In this document: positions 25,362-32,757 of the stretch, in pieces
Layout of the letters: every line of letters begins with the position of its first letter
Numbering within the stretch: the stretch's first letter is position 1
NCBI GenBank assembly: GCA_013288905.1
Contig: JABDAW010000013.1
Coordinates: 1 to 32,757, forward strand
From: Bacteroidota bacterium
GTDB taxonomy: Bacteria; Bacteroidota; Bacteroidia; AKYH767-A; JABDAW01
Direction: 5' to 3'
DNA length: 32,757 nucleotides
Position numbers and translations under genes: made by a program
Notes under the pieces: generated by a model
Database searches by the model: none
The model's input: the letters and a program-made list of their open reading frames with translations, nothing else
What the model was told of the DNA's origin: nothing

Positions 25362-25392
25362 TTTGCCAATTCAAAAAATTTATCTATCTTTG
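25362..25392 (+). promoter_or_regulatory. rpoD promoter TTTG-N19-TATCTTTG
   Basis: TTTG at 25362-25365 and a perfect -7 TATCTTTG at 25385-25392 with a 19-base spacer, the best complete Bacteroidetes promoter in the window. It leaves a leader of about 65 bases. The primary sigma factor probably transcribes its own gene from it. Confidence 0.75.
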
Positions 25393-25464
25393 CACCGCGA
25401 AAACGGATTTTAATCCATCGAATCGGAGGAATTATACTAACCTAAAAAAGATTTAAACTAATAT

Positions 25465-26328
25465 ATGAGACAGTTAAAGATAACAAAATCAATTACAAAC
25501 AGGGAGAGTGCTTCCCTTGAGAAATACTTACAAGAAATTGGTAAGGAAGGTTTCGTAACAGCAGAAGAGGAAGCAATTTTAGCGAAAAAGATTCGTGAAG
25601 GAGACCAGGCAGCGTTAGATAAGCTCACAAGAGCTAATTTACGATTTGTTGTTTCTGTTGCTAAGCAATATCAAAATCAGGGGTTAAGTCTTCCTGATTT
25701 GATTAATGAAGGTAATCTGGGGTTGATTAAAGCAGGTAAAAGATTTGACGAAACAAGAGGTTTTAAATTTATCTCTTATGCCGTATGGTGGATTCGTCAA
25801 TCAATTATTTCTGCTGTTGCAGATCAGTCAAGAATCATTCGCTTACCATTGAATCAGGTTGGTTCTATGAGTAAAATCAGAAAGGCTTCTTCAAGATTGG
25901 AACAAGAATTTGAGCGTGAGCCAACTATTGATGAATTGTCTGAAATTCTTGAAATGACACCAGATAAAGTTTCTGATGCTATGAGAGTTTCCAGTCGTCA
26001 CATTTCTGTAGATGCTCCATTCGTTCAGGGTGAAGATCATAGTTTGTTAGATGTTTTGGAAAATGCTGATGCTCCTTTAGCAGATAATTATTTGATGAAT
26101 GAATCCTTACATCAGGAAATTTGTCGTTCTCTTTCTACCTTAACTGAAAGAGAAAGTGATGTCATTAAATTATTCTATGGTATTGGAATGGCACATGGCT
26201 TGACACTTGAAGAAATTGCTGCTAAATATGATTTGACTCGTGAAAGAGTTCGTCAGATTAAGGAGAAAGCTTTGAGAAGGTTGCGTCATACTTCAAGAAG
26301 TAAATTGTTAAAACCTTATTTAGGATAA
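25465..26328 (+). CDS. rpoD: Primary sigma factor of RNA polymerase (Bacteroidetes RpoD/SigA type)
   Basis: 287 residues, the usual short length of the Bacteroidota housekeeping sigma factor, which lacks region 1.1. Region 1.2 is at the N-terminus ([20 protein letters not shown]), region 2 has [36 protein letters not shown] and [15 protein letters not shown], region 3 follows ([14 protein letters not shown]), and region 4 has the helix-turn-helix [29 protein letters not shown]. It directs polymerase to TAnnTTTG / TTTG promoters, the type seen throughout this window. Single gene with its own promoter and a strong terminator. Confidence 0.97.
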   Translation: MRQLKITKSITNRESASLEKYLQEIGKEGFVTAEEEAILAKKIREGDQAALDKLTRANLRFVVSVAKQYQNQGLSLPDLINEGNLGLIKAGKRFDETRGFKFISYAVWWIRQSIISAVADQSRIIRLPLNQVGSMSKIRKASSRLEQEFEREPTIDELSEILEMTPDKVSDAMRVSSRHISVDAPFVQGEDHSLLDVLENADAPLADNYLMNESLHQEICRSLSTLTERESDVIKLFYGIGMAHGLTLEEIAAKYDLTRERVRQIKEKALRRLRHTSRSKLLKPYLG

Positions 26329-26343
26329 GATATTAAGGTCTTA

Positions 26344-26388
26344 GAAAAAGGAATCCCCTTTCGTTAATTCGGAAGGGGATTTTTATTT
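26344..26388. terminator. Bidirectional terminator between rpoD and the convergent membrane gene
   Basis: AATCCCCTT (26352-26360) pairs with AAGGGGATT (26373-26381), with TTTTATTTT after it on the plus strand and CTTTTTC on the minus strand, so it can serve both converging genes. Confidence 0.88.
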
Positions 26389-26409
26389 TATTAACCGAGA
26401 AAGCCTTAG

Positions 26410-27123
26410 CTATTTCGCAGGAGATTGCATGATGATTTCTTCGGAATGATCTTTATGAAAGAGTTTTGAAACTTCTTCATCGGAAAAGTAAAAGATATTG
26501 AGTGAGGTATTAAAAATAATTAAGGTTGTTAAGGTGACATTCCTGAACCAGGCTTTGAGATATAGCAATGGCAACGTTATTATCACTGTTAGCAGAAGAC
26601 TTAATTCTATTAATAGCCCTCCGACTTTAATGCCAAAAGCCGCAGCAATTATCACTAAGACAATGATTACAAGATAGGAGGCAGAGGCAACCATCAAAAT
26701 CAACGCTTCGAGGCGCGACTTGCTGTCTGTCCCTGAATGTATCAGCCGGAGGTAATGATTAAAACATACATAAGCAAAAAATAATCCGCTGAATCGAAAC
26801 ATCCAAATTCCTGATGCCAGGGGTGCTGTGGCAAGTCCTGATATTCGCAAAAATAAAATTATTACTCCTATTAAAGCCAGTATAAAGGTGCCATAACATA
26901 ACTTCGATAGAAGTTTTCGGTGGGGATTAGGGTTATTAGTTTTGCTGTATTCCAAGGCAAAAAGTATGAACAGATAACTGGTGGATACAATCGAAAAGCC
27001 AAGGAAATATCCCGTGCCGGGGAAATTGAATATCTTCCCGATGATTCCAATAATAAGCAACACCAGACTGGTAATGGTAATATTTTTTACCCGTAGGATT
27101 TTATCTTTGTGTAGTATCGCCAT
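26410..27123 (-). CDS. Unknown seven-helix membrane protein
   Basis: 237 residues with about seven hydrophobic helices (LVLLIIGIIGKIFNFPG near the N-terminus; YLVIIVLVIIAAAFGI and LLLTVIITLPLLYL later) and a short charged C-terminus. I do not recognise the family. The GKIFNFPGTGYFLG turn after the first helix resembles the hydrophobic hairpin seen in some Bacteroidota membrane proteins such as GldL, but this alone does not support a gliding role. It is transcribed alone from a minus-strand promoter at 27175-27182 and converges on rpoD. Confidence 0.8.
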   Translation of the reverse strand: MAILHKDKILRVKNITITSLVLLIIGIIGKIFNFPGTGYFLGFSIVSTSYLFILFALEYSKTNNPNPHRKLLSKLCYGTFILALIGVIILFLRISGLATAPLASGIWMFRFSGLFFAYVCFNHYLRLIHSGTDSKSRLEALILMVASASYLVIIVLVIIAAAFGIKVGGLLIELSLLLTVIITLPLLYLKAWFRNVTLTTLIIFNTSLNIFYFSDEEVSKLFHKDHSEEIIMQSPAK

Positions 27124-27174
27124 GTTATTATTTATTAAATTATTTTCTATTCAGCATTTATGTTTGTTGCGGTG

Positions 27175-27182
27175 CAAAAGTA
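27175..27182 (-). promoter_or_regulatory. Minus-strand -7 promoter element TACTTTTG
   Basis: Perfect TAnnTTTG match on the minus strand, 51 bases before the ATG at 27123, for the unknown membrane protein. No -33 TTTG seen. Confidence 0.55.
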
Positions 27183-27449
27183 AAAAATATTAGTTGAAGT
27201 GAATCTTTGGAGTTATAGTTCATAAACTTTCATTTTTAATCTCGGTCTGAATCGTCAGAAGAAATTAGTGTAAATATTTTATTGATTCTATATTGGATAC
27301 CTAGTCCATCGAATTCCTGGCTACTTTCAGAAACTGGAATCAGTTTAGCATAGTTTTAGAAATTCTGTGTAAGGATTGGTTTGAATGGAAAATTTACCAT
27401 TTGAAAAGTTTTAAAATCGAGAAAGATTAAAGAAAATACCTAAAAATCG

Positions 27450-27731
27450 TCGCGATACCTTTCAATAGTAACACGTTACCTTTTGGAAGTATTGCCACGA
27501 TCCTGAGTTTCGTTCGAATGAAACACAAGTCTGATGCCAATGAACTGCAAGTTCAGACGATGATTTTGAAATTCCTTGCCTTGGAAACCAGTTTCGTTCG
27601 AACGAAACCAAAAGGTGACGCGTCACAATTCAAATGTAACGCGTTACTATTGAAACAATTCTTATGTTTTTAAAAAATTATTCGAACGAAAACTATTTTC
27701 ATTGGAATGAAACCAACTTTCGTTGGAACAG
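27450..27731. repeat. Array of palindromes on an exact 21-bp lattice
   Basis: Nine palindromes have centres an exact multiple of 21 apart: TCGCGA (centre 27452.5), GTAACACGTTAC (27473.5), GTTTCGTTCGAATGAAAC (27515.5), GTTTCGTTCGAACGAAAC (27599.5), GTGACGCGTCAC (27620.5), GTAACGCGTTAC (27641.5), TTCGAA (27683.5), TTTCATTGGAATGAAA (27704.5) and CGTTGGAAC (27725.5). Lattice positions 27494.5, 27536.5, 27557.5, 27578.5 and 27662.5 hold weak or no palindromes. One further inverted repeat, TGAACT-gca-AGTTCA at 27541-27555, is off the lattice. This lies in an 849-base gap with no gene; 27183-27449 otherwise shows only an AT-rich palindrome (ATGG-aaaattta-CCAT, 27385-27400). Confidence 0.85.
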
Positions 27732-27841
27732 AATTAGGGTTTAGGGGATGGTATTCTTAAGCTCCATTCTTATTCCTTATTGAATTAATCATCCTTTTAC
27801 GATACTATTTCTCTCTAGGGGAGATGCCAATTTCCCTTAGT

Positions 27842-27861
27842 AATCTCCCAAATGGGAGATT
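27842..27861. repeat. Palindrome AATCTCCCA-aa-TGGGAGATT
   Basis: Nine-base arms around two bases, 39 bases before the -33 element of the next gene. It could be an operator for a dimeric regulator; there is no T-tract, so a terminator is unlikely. Confidence 0.6.
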
Positions 27862-27899
27862 GAAAACCACATTTCTTTCCTCAAATAATACAGGAACTA

Positions 27900-27929
27900 T
27901 TTGGATATTTCAAAGATTTTTTACATTTG
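27900..27929 (+). promoter_or_regulatory. Promoter TTTG-N18-TACATTTG
   Basis: TTTG at 27900-27903 and a perfect -7 TACATTTG at 27922-27929, 43 bases before the ATG at 27973. Confidence 0.7.
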
Positions 27930-27972
27930 CTGCTCAAATAAAATCAATTATTAACAAATAAAAAAATTGAAA

Positions 27973-29025
27973 ATGAAAAAAATTCTATTAACAATCGTCA
28001 TCACCCTCTCTCTGTATTCTGAAATGTCGGCGCAACAATATTATCCCATGCTGGATAGTGTGAACCGGTGGACTTACAGCGTTTGGAACTGTTTTGCTCG
28101 TCCTCACCCCATGAAATCTTATTCCCCATGCAGCTATCCTCTGCATGACATGTTCTGTATCCCCGAAATTTATACTGGTCAGGATACTGTTATTGATTCC
28201 ATTACTTATAAAACGGTGATAGTTGGCGATTCCACAAACCCCTGCCTTTATGGTTTCATCAGGGAAGATACTGCGGCTAAGAAGGTTTATTTCAGGGATG
28301 TTTTGAGCAATCCCGAATTCGTTTTATATAATTTTTCGATGCAGGTTGGTGACACCATTCCCATTAATTTTTATGTTAATGGATATTTCCCAAGCGGGAG
28401 ATATAGGCTGGATTCTATCGGGTCTATTAACATTTTAGCAGGTAGTCGCCGTGTGTTTTACCTGCATTGCGATACCTGCCAGAATCCACGCCAGCTTACC
28501 TGGGTGGAGAGTGTCGGTTTCCTTGGCGATGCTATATATCCTTATTCTCAAAACATGATGGGCTGTTTATATTTTTGTCAGGAATTAGATCAAGGATTTT
28601 ATCAACAAATGAATTGCTTTGAACATGTCGGCAAAGTTTATTTTGACAGTTGTCTGCATCAGCATATTTCTGAGCAATTAATCATGAATCCCTTCTGCAC
28701 TTATTATGTTGACAGTTGTCATTATTGCAATACCTGTGGTGGTGGAATTCCTGAAATTTCATCGGTGTCTTCCTTTGAAATTTCGCCCAATCCCTCTAAT
28801 GGAAAAATTAATATCGCTATGACAATTTCTCAAACCGATGATTTTGAAATTTACATTATTGATATTACAGGGAAGCAGGTTTTGAATAAATTTTCTTTTG
28901 GAAGATTAGCTAAAGGAATCACAAATCGAAATTTGGACATCTCAAATCTTAACCAAGGTTTTTATATTCTTGAATGCAGGGGTACCAATGGTTCATTATT
29001 CAGGAAACTGATTATCCAAAAATAA
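27973..29025 (+). CDS. Small secreted T9SS cargo protein of unknown function
   Basis: 350 residues from ATG at 27973; the TTG two codons upstream is a less likely start. Signal peptide MKKILLTIVITLSLYSEMSA. The middle (about 25-250) is cysteine-rich for a secreted protein, with several paired cysteines (LHCDTCQ, CLYFCQE, CHYCNTCGGG) that may form disulfides. It resembles the lipoprotein-like or unknown N-terminal parts common in Bacteroidota T9SS cargo; I recognise no enzyme motif. The C-terminal 75 residues are a T9SS sorting domain (FEISPNPSNGKINI, IYIIDITGKQVL, LNQGFYILEC, ending RKLIIQK). A single gene with its own promoter, downstream of the palindrome array. Confidence 0.86.
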   Translation: MKKILLTIVITLSLYSEMSAQQYYPMLDSVNRWTYSVWNCFARPHPMKSYSPCSYPLHDMFCIPEIYTGQDTVIDSITYKTVIVGDSTNPCLYGFIREDTAAKKVYFRDVLSNPEFVLYNFSMQVGDTIPINFYVNGYFPSGRYRLDSIGSINILAGSRRVFYLHCDTCQNPRQLTWVESVGFLGDAIYPYSQNMMGCLYFCQELDQGFYQQMNCFEHVGKVYFDSCLHQHISEQLIMNPFCTYYVDSCHYCNTCGGGIPEISSVSSFEISPNPSNGKINIAMTISQTDDFEIYIIDITGKQVLNKFSFGRLAKGITNRNLDISNLNQGFYILECRGTNGSLFRKLIIQK

Positions 29026-29030
29026 TCGTG

Positions 29031-29097
29031 GAGTTATGAGAATGAGTCATGAATTATGAGTTGCAGCATTCAATTTATTATTCATAACCCATAACTC
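29031..29097. repeat. Small hairpin of TATGAGT heptamer-like units
   Basis: GAGTTATG at 29031-29038 is the reverse complement of CATAACTC near 29090-29097. The left half repeats ATGA at 6-7 base steps and the right half repeats CATAACC/CATAACT at 7, so this is a short degenerate relative in form of the heptamer array at 16457-16569. Confidence 0.5.
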
Positions 29098-29115
29098 AAA
29101 AATGATATTTATCAT

Positions 29116-29146
29116 TTTGGCATCACCCAAATAATCCGTATTTTTG
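29116..29146 (+). promoter_or_regulatory. korAB promoter TTTG-N19-TATTTTTG
   Basis: TTTG at 29116-29119 and a perfect -7 TATTTTTG at 29139-29146 with a 19-base spacer, 23 bases before the korA ATG. Confidence 0.72.
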
Positions 29147-29169
29147 CAGCCGTAAATAAAAATTTAAAG

Positions 29170-31068
29170 ATGACAAAGACAAATGAAGTTTTAGATTCCG
29201 TAACCATACGATTCGCAGGAGACTCCGGTGATGGTATGCAATTAACAGGAACGCAGTTCACCGATACTGCTGCTATTTTTGGTAATGACTTAAGTACGTT
29301 TCCCGATTTTCCTGCCGAAATTCGTGCTCCAATAGGTACATTGGCGGGGGTTTCCGGCTTTCAGATACATTTCGGAAGTGTTGAAATAAATACACCCGGC
29401 GACTTTTGCGATGTATTGGTAGTGATGAATGCAGCAGCTTTGAAGGCAAATTTGAGGGAGTTGAGAGATGGTGGAATAATTATCGCAAATACCGATGGTT
29501 TCGATCCTAAGAATCTTCGCCTGGCGAATATCGCTCCTGACCAGAATCCTTTGGAGAATGGCAGCTTGAGCAAATACCAGGTCTTCACGATGGATGTTAC
29601 TAAGATTACCCGTGCCGCTTTGTCGAATGACAGTGGCTTGGGCACCAAGGAGATTGACCGTTCAAAGAATATGTTTGTTCTTGGGTTTATCTATTGGATG
29701 TTTAATCGTTCTTTGGATCATTCTGTAAAATTTTTGACAGAAAAATTCGGAAAGAAACCAGATATTCTTGATGCTAATATTAAGCTTCTAAAGGCTGGCT
29801 ATAACTATGGTGAAACGGTGGAAACATTTACCACTCGATTCAAGGTAGAACCTGCTAAAATGGCTTCCGGAACCTATAGAAATATCATGGGGAATCAGGC
29901 AACGGCAATAGGTTTGATAGCAGCTTCGGAAAAGAGTGGATTGCCGATATTCTATGGGTCTTATCCTATCACTCCGGCTTCCGATATTCTTCATGAATTA
30001 TCAAAGTATAAGAACTTTGGTGTAAGGACTTATCAAGCGGAAGATGAAATAGCTGCTGTATGTTCTATCATAGGTGCATCTTTCGGCGGACAGCTTGGTG
30101 TTACAGCTTCTTCCGGTCCTGGAATTGCTTTGAAAACAGAGGCGATGGGATTAGGTTTTATGTTGGAATTACCAATGGTTGTTATTGATGTACAAAGAGG
30201 TGGTCCTTCTACAGGCTTGCCTACCAAGACCGAGCAGTCAGACCTTCTTCAAGTTTATTATGGGAGGAATGGAGAGGCACCACTTCCGGTTATTGCTGCC
30301 TGTTCTCCTGCCGATTGTTTTGATGTTGCATTTCAGTCCTGCAAAATTGCACTTGAGCACATGACTCCTGTGGTAATGCTTTCTGATGGTTTCATTGCAA
30401 ATGGTGCCGAGCCTTGGATGTTTCCGAAGGCTACAGATTTAGATGAAATAAAACCTCCTTTTATAAAAGAATTTAATGCCGAAGGAAAATTTCTTCCATA
30501 CAAGCGTGATGAGAAATTGTCGCGTCCATGGGCAGTTCCTGGGGTTAAGGATTTGGAACATCGAATTGGTGGAATTGAAAAGCAACATGAGACAGGAAAT
30601 ATTTCTTATGATCCCGAGAATCATGAATTCATGGTTAAACTTCGTGCTGAGAAAGTTGAAAGAATCGCTGATTATATTCCTGAACAAAAAATTGATAGCG
30701 GAAATGCCAAAGGCAAAATGTTGATAGTAGGATGGGGTTCTACTTATGGCGCTATCAAATCAGCATGTGCAAAAGCAAGATCTGAAGGTTATGATGTATC
30801 TCATGCCCACATTAGATATTTGCGTCCATTCCCAAAGAATCTTGGAGAAATATTAAACAACTTTGAGATGGTTCTGATGCCTGAAATGAACAATGGTCAA
30901 TTGGTAAGAATAATTCGTGATAAATATTTCATTCCTGCTATTCCATTAAATAAAATCATGGGATTGCCATTTACTTCAGTAGAGATTTATGATAGAATCA
31001 AAGAACTTCTTAAAGATGAAAAGAAGGCAAATAAATTGGAGTTTGCAAGTAATGGTTCAGGGAAATAA
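29170..31068 (+). CDS. korA: 2-oxoacid:ferredoxin oxidoreductase, fused gamma-alpha subunit
   Basis: 632 residues. The N-terminal 190 or so residues are the gamma domain (RFAGDSGDGMQLTGTQF, FPAEIRAPIGTLAGVSGFQ); the alpha subunit follows from about 235, with GNQATAIGLIAASEKSGLPI, YGSYPITPASDILHEL and VIDVQRGGPSTGLPTKTEQSDL. This fused layout is typical of two-subunit 2-oxoglutarate:ferredoxin oxidoreductases. With KorB it makes succinyl-CoA and CO2 from 2-oxoglutarate, reducing ferredoxin, or runs in reverse. The preferred oxoacid cannot be proven from sequence alone; a 2-oxoacid enzyme is certain. It lies 28 bases before korB and shares its promoter. Confidence 0.92.
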   Translation: MTKTNEVLDSVTIRFAGDSGDGMQLTGTQFTDTAAIFGNDLSTFPDFPAEIRAPIGTLAGVSGFQIHFGSVEINTPGDFCDVLVVMNAAALKANLRELRDGGIIIANTDGFDPKNLRLANIAPDQNPLENGSLSKYQVFTMDVTKITRAALSNDSGLGTKEIDRSKNMFVLGFIYWMFNRSLDHSVKFLTEKFGKKPDILDANIKLLKAGYNYGETVETFTTRFKVEPAKMASGTYRNIMGNQATAIGLIAASEKSGLPIFYGSYPITPASDILHELSKYKNFGVRTYQAEDEIAAVCSIIGASFGGQLGVTASSGPGIALKTEAMGLGFMLELPMVVIDVQRGGPSTGLPTKTEQSDLLQVYYGRNGEAPLPVIAACSPADCFDVAFQSCKIALEHMTPVVMLSDGFIANGAEPWMFPKATDLDEIKPPFIKEFNAEGKFLPYKRDEKLSRPWAVPGVKDLEHRIGGIEKQHETGNISYDPENHEFMVKLRAEKVERIADYIPEQKIDSGNAKGKMLIVGWGSTYGAIKSACAKARSEGYDVSHAHIRYLRPFPKNLGEILNNFEMVLMPEMNNGQLVRIIRDKYFIPAIPLNKIMGLPFTSVEIYDRIKELLKDEKKANKLEFASNGSGK

Positions 31069-31096
31069 AAATTAGATAAATATAAGTTATAAAAAA

Positions 31097-32146
31097 ATGG
31101 ATTCAACAACACAAATAGCGTCAAACGGGCATGATCCTAAAATGACAGCAAAAGAATTAGTAACAGATCAGGAAGTTAGATGGTGCCCTGGTTGTGGCGA
31201 TTATTCAATCCTCAAACAAGTGCAAACTGTTATTCCTGAGTTGGGAATTAAAAGAGAAAATATCGTCTTCATTTCCGGCATAGGATGTTCCTCACGTTTT
31301 CCTTATTATATGGAGACTTATGGAATGCATTCTATTCATGGAAGAGCTACAGCAATTGCCAGTGGTTTGAAGGCTTCTCGTCCTGAGTTGAGTGTTTGGA
31401 TTGTAACAGGAGATGGTGATTCCTTATCTATTGGAGGCAATCATTTCATTCACATTCTAAGAAGAAATTTCGATGTGAATATTCTATTATTCAATAATGA
31501 AATTTATGGCTTGACAAAGGGACAATATTCCCCTACATCTCCCCAAGGGCAGGTTACAAAATCTACTCCGCTTGGTTCGGTGGATCATCCGTTTAATCCT
31601 TTGGCATTGAGCCTTGGTGCTGATGCCACATTCATTGCGAGAACGATGGACAGAGATCCAAAGCATTTGCAGGAAACTTTGCGCAGAGCGAATAGCCATA
31701 AAGGGACATCAATGGTTGAGATTTACCAGAACTGTAATGTATTTAATGATGGGGCTTTTTTCATCTATACTGATAAGGAAACCAAGAAATTGGAAACCCT
31801 TTTTCTTGAAACCGGCAAGCCTTTAATTTATGGTGAAAATAATGATAAGGGCATTAAATTAGATGGTTTTACACCAACTATAGTTTCTCTTGCTGACGGT
31901 GCTTCCACCAATGATTTGTGGATTCATGATGAACGCGATCATGTGAAAGCAAGTATAGTGACTCGGTTCTTTGATAATGTACATAAAGAAAATCATTTAC
32001 CACGTCCTTTTGGAATATTTTATCAGGAAGACAGATATTGTTATGAGGATGCAATGAATGAACAAATTGCTAATGTAATTTCAAAGAAAGGCGAAGGTAA
32101 TTTGGATGAATTGATTGCAGGCAAAGAAGTTTGGGTGATTAATTGA
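31097..32146 (+). CDS. korB: 2-oxoacid:ferredoxin oxidoreductase, beta subunit
   Basis: 349 residues. It binds thiamine diphosphate: [17 protein letters not shown] near the N-terminus (cluster-associated CxxC), [24 protein letters not shown], and the ThDP motif [16 protein letters not shown] ending in [17 protein letters not shown]. Together with KorA it forms the active oxidoreductase in the cytoplasm. No separate ferredoxin-like delta subunit gene is present, as usual for the two-subunit form. A strong hairpin terminator closes the operon 26 bases downstream. Confidence 0.93.
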   Translation: MDSTTQIASNGHDPKMTAKELVTDQEVRWCPGCGDYSILKQVQTVIPELGIKRENIVFISGIGCSSRFPYYMETYGMHSIHGRATAIASGLKASRPELSVWIVTGDGDSLSIGGNHFIHILRRNFDVNILLFNNEIYGLTKGQYSPTSPQGQVTKSTPLGSVDHPFNPLALSLGADATFIARTMDRDPKHLQETLRRANSHKGTSMVEIYQNCNVFNDGAFFIYTDKETKKLETLFLETGKPLIYGENNDKGIKLDGFTPTIVSLADGASTNDLWIHDERDHVKASIVTRFFDNVHKENHLPRPFGIFYQEDRYCYEDAMNEQIANVISKKGEGNLDELIAGKEVWVIN

Positions 32147-32172
32147 TAGTAATCAAATACCGTTAAAATTAA

Positions 32173-32219
32173 AATGAGAAAGCCCTCGAATTAATAATCG
32201 AGGGCTTTCTCATTTTTAC
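32173..32219 (+). terminator. Strong Rho-independent terminator after korB
   Basis: AATGAGAAAGCCCTCGA pairs perfectly with its complement at 32198-32214 around an 8-base loop (17-bp stem), followed by a short T run. Confidence 0.9.
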
Positions 32220-32246
32220 CAGAAAAATATGCCATTTTCAATTGTA

Positions 32247-32456
32247 ATCCTGATAAATGGGAAAACAAGCTTGCCGTGCCGATTTTAGATTCATGAAAAG
32301 TATGCGGCAAGCTTGTTTTACTACTTTCAGATATCTATAAATGGCAAAACAAGTTTGTTTTGTTACTTTCAGATATCTACAAATGACAAAACAAGCTTGT
32401 TTTGTTACTTGTGGAATTCAAAATAGAATGCGACAAGTTTTTGATCTTTTTATCCC
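32247..32456. repeat. 42-bp degenerate array with a palindromic core, five units
   Basis: AAGCTT or AAGTTT occurs at 32267, 32309, 32351, 32393 and 32435, exactly 42 bases apart each time. Around it the units share only part of their sequence (AAATGR about 9 bases upstream); cores range from the perfect palindrome CAAAACAAGCTTGTTTTG to a half-decayed ACAAGTTTTTG. The first two cores are exact complements of each other over 15 bases (32262-32276 and 32305-32319). No gene lies in this 611-base end region. Confidence 0.88.
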
Positions 32457-32511
32457 GAATATAATAGAGCTCTTTCATATTTAATCCCTATTTGTCATAT
32501 AAAAAGCCCGG

Positions 32512-32582
32512 AGGGACTACCTTTCCCATTAAGTTAGGATTAATTACCAAAAGATCGTCCCTATGAGACTTTATTCTTTTGG
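32512..32582. repeat. Two interlocked short inverted repeats
   Basis: AGGGAC (32512) pairs with GTCCCT (32557), and CCAAAAGA (32547) pairs with TCTTTTGG (32575). The arms overlap, so only one hairpin can form at a time. It may be a dispersed intergenic repeat of the genome. Confidence 0.45.
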
Positions 32583-32642
32583 CTTTTCTGGGAATTTTGT
32601 GGGTAAATGATTATAACGGGATATTAACAAAGATTCAAAGGA

Positions 32643-32732
32643 ATAAAATTTAACCACAGAGTACACAGATTAACACAGATTTTGGATGCCAAGAATCTGT
32701 GTTAATCTGTGTACTCTGTGGTTAAATTTTAT
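32643..32732. repeat. 39-bp perfect inverted repeat
   Basis: Left arm 32643-32681 and right arm 32694-32732 are exact reverse complements, with a 12-base gap that itself can pair as TTGG-atg-CCAA. The arms contain AACCACAGAG and two ACACAGATT motifs. It could be a MITE- or REP-like dispersed element; no open frame or target-site duplication is visible. Confidence 0.9.
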
Positions 32733-32757
32733 CATATTAAATTCATGTAGATAAAGC

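Noticed and set aside
27507-27608. parS-like centromere sites (GTTTC...GAAAC)
   Set aside because: The outer bases recall parS, but the centre differs from CACGTG, the sites are 18 bp, and parA/parB are absent; kept only as an analogy.

Overview
This AT-rich window is chromosomal DNA from a member of the phylum Bacteroidota. The evidence is five secreted proteins with type IX secretion (T9SS) C-terminal sorting domains, a short Bacteroidetes-type primary sigma factor, and at least ten promoters with the Bacteroidetes -7 element TAnnTTTG, several with a TTTG -33 element 18-21 bases upstream. The species cannot be named from what is visible. Nothing looks like a prophage, plasmid, insertion sequence or CRISPR array, and I saw no tRNA or rRNA gene.

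Layout. 1-10600: a 4.1-kb tandem duplication of T9SS cargo genes. Each unit has a beta-helix protein, a 614-residue PKD-domain protein, a 21-bp minisatellite and a conserved tail; the second beta-helix copy has lost its N-terminal half. 10.6-12.3 kb: aroC (chorismate synthase) and a SUI1/YciH-like factor. 12.3-15.8 kb (minus strand): two Wzz-type chain-length proteins and an O-antigen ligase-like protein. 16.6-18.6 kb: the yicC-gmk-nadD cluster. 18.7-21.8 kb (minus): a secreted S8 protease followed 3 bases later by a UbiA-family prenyltransferase (probably menaquinone synthesis). 22.3-25.2 kb (minus): an MgtC/DUF4010 membrane protein and a TlpA-like exported thioredoxin. 25.5-26.3 kb: rpoD. 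26.4-27.1 kb (minus): an unknown 7-helix membrane protein. 28.0-29.0 kb: a small T9SS protein. 29.2-32.1 kb: korA-korB (2-oxoacid:ferredoxin oxidoreductase). The genes are mostly housekeeping functions plus cell-surface and secreted proteins; apart from short operons they do not form one pathway.

The unusual part is the intergenic DNA. Six separate arrays, unrelated in sequence, all have a period of 21 bp or exactly twice that (6107-6358, 10208-10459, 16162-16413, 21948-22234, 27450-27731, 32247-32456), and a seventh has a 7-bp period (16493-16569). In the 27450-27731 array the units barely resemble each other, yet nine palindromes have centres exactly on one 21-bp lattice and their arms vary in a compensated way (for example GTGACGCGTCAC beside GTAACGCGTTAC). 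This is the best candidate here for an undescribed system: a chromosome-wide family of helically phased palindrome or repeat arrays. The 7-bp repeat TTCACTA also appears inside a signal-peptide coding region, so these repeats reach into genes. All of this was read by eye; no database search or computation was run.
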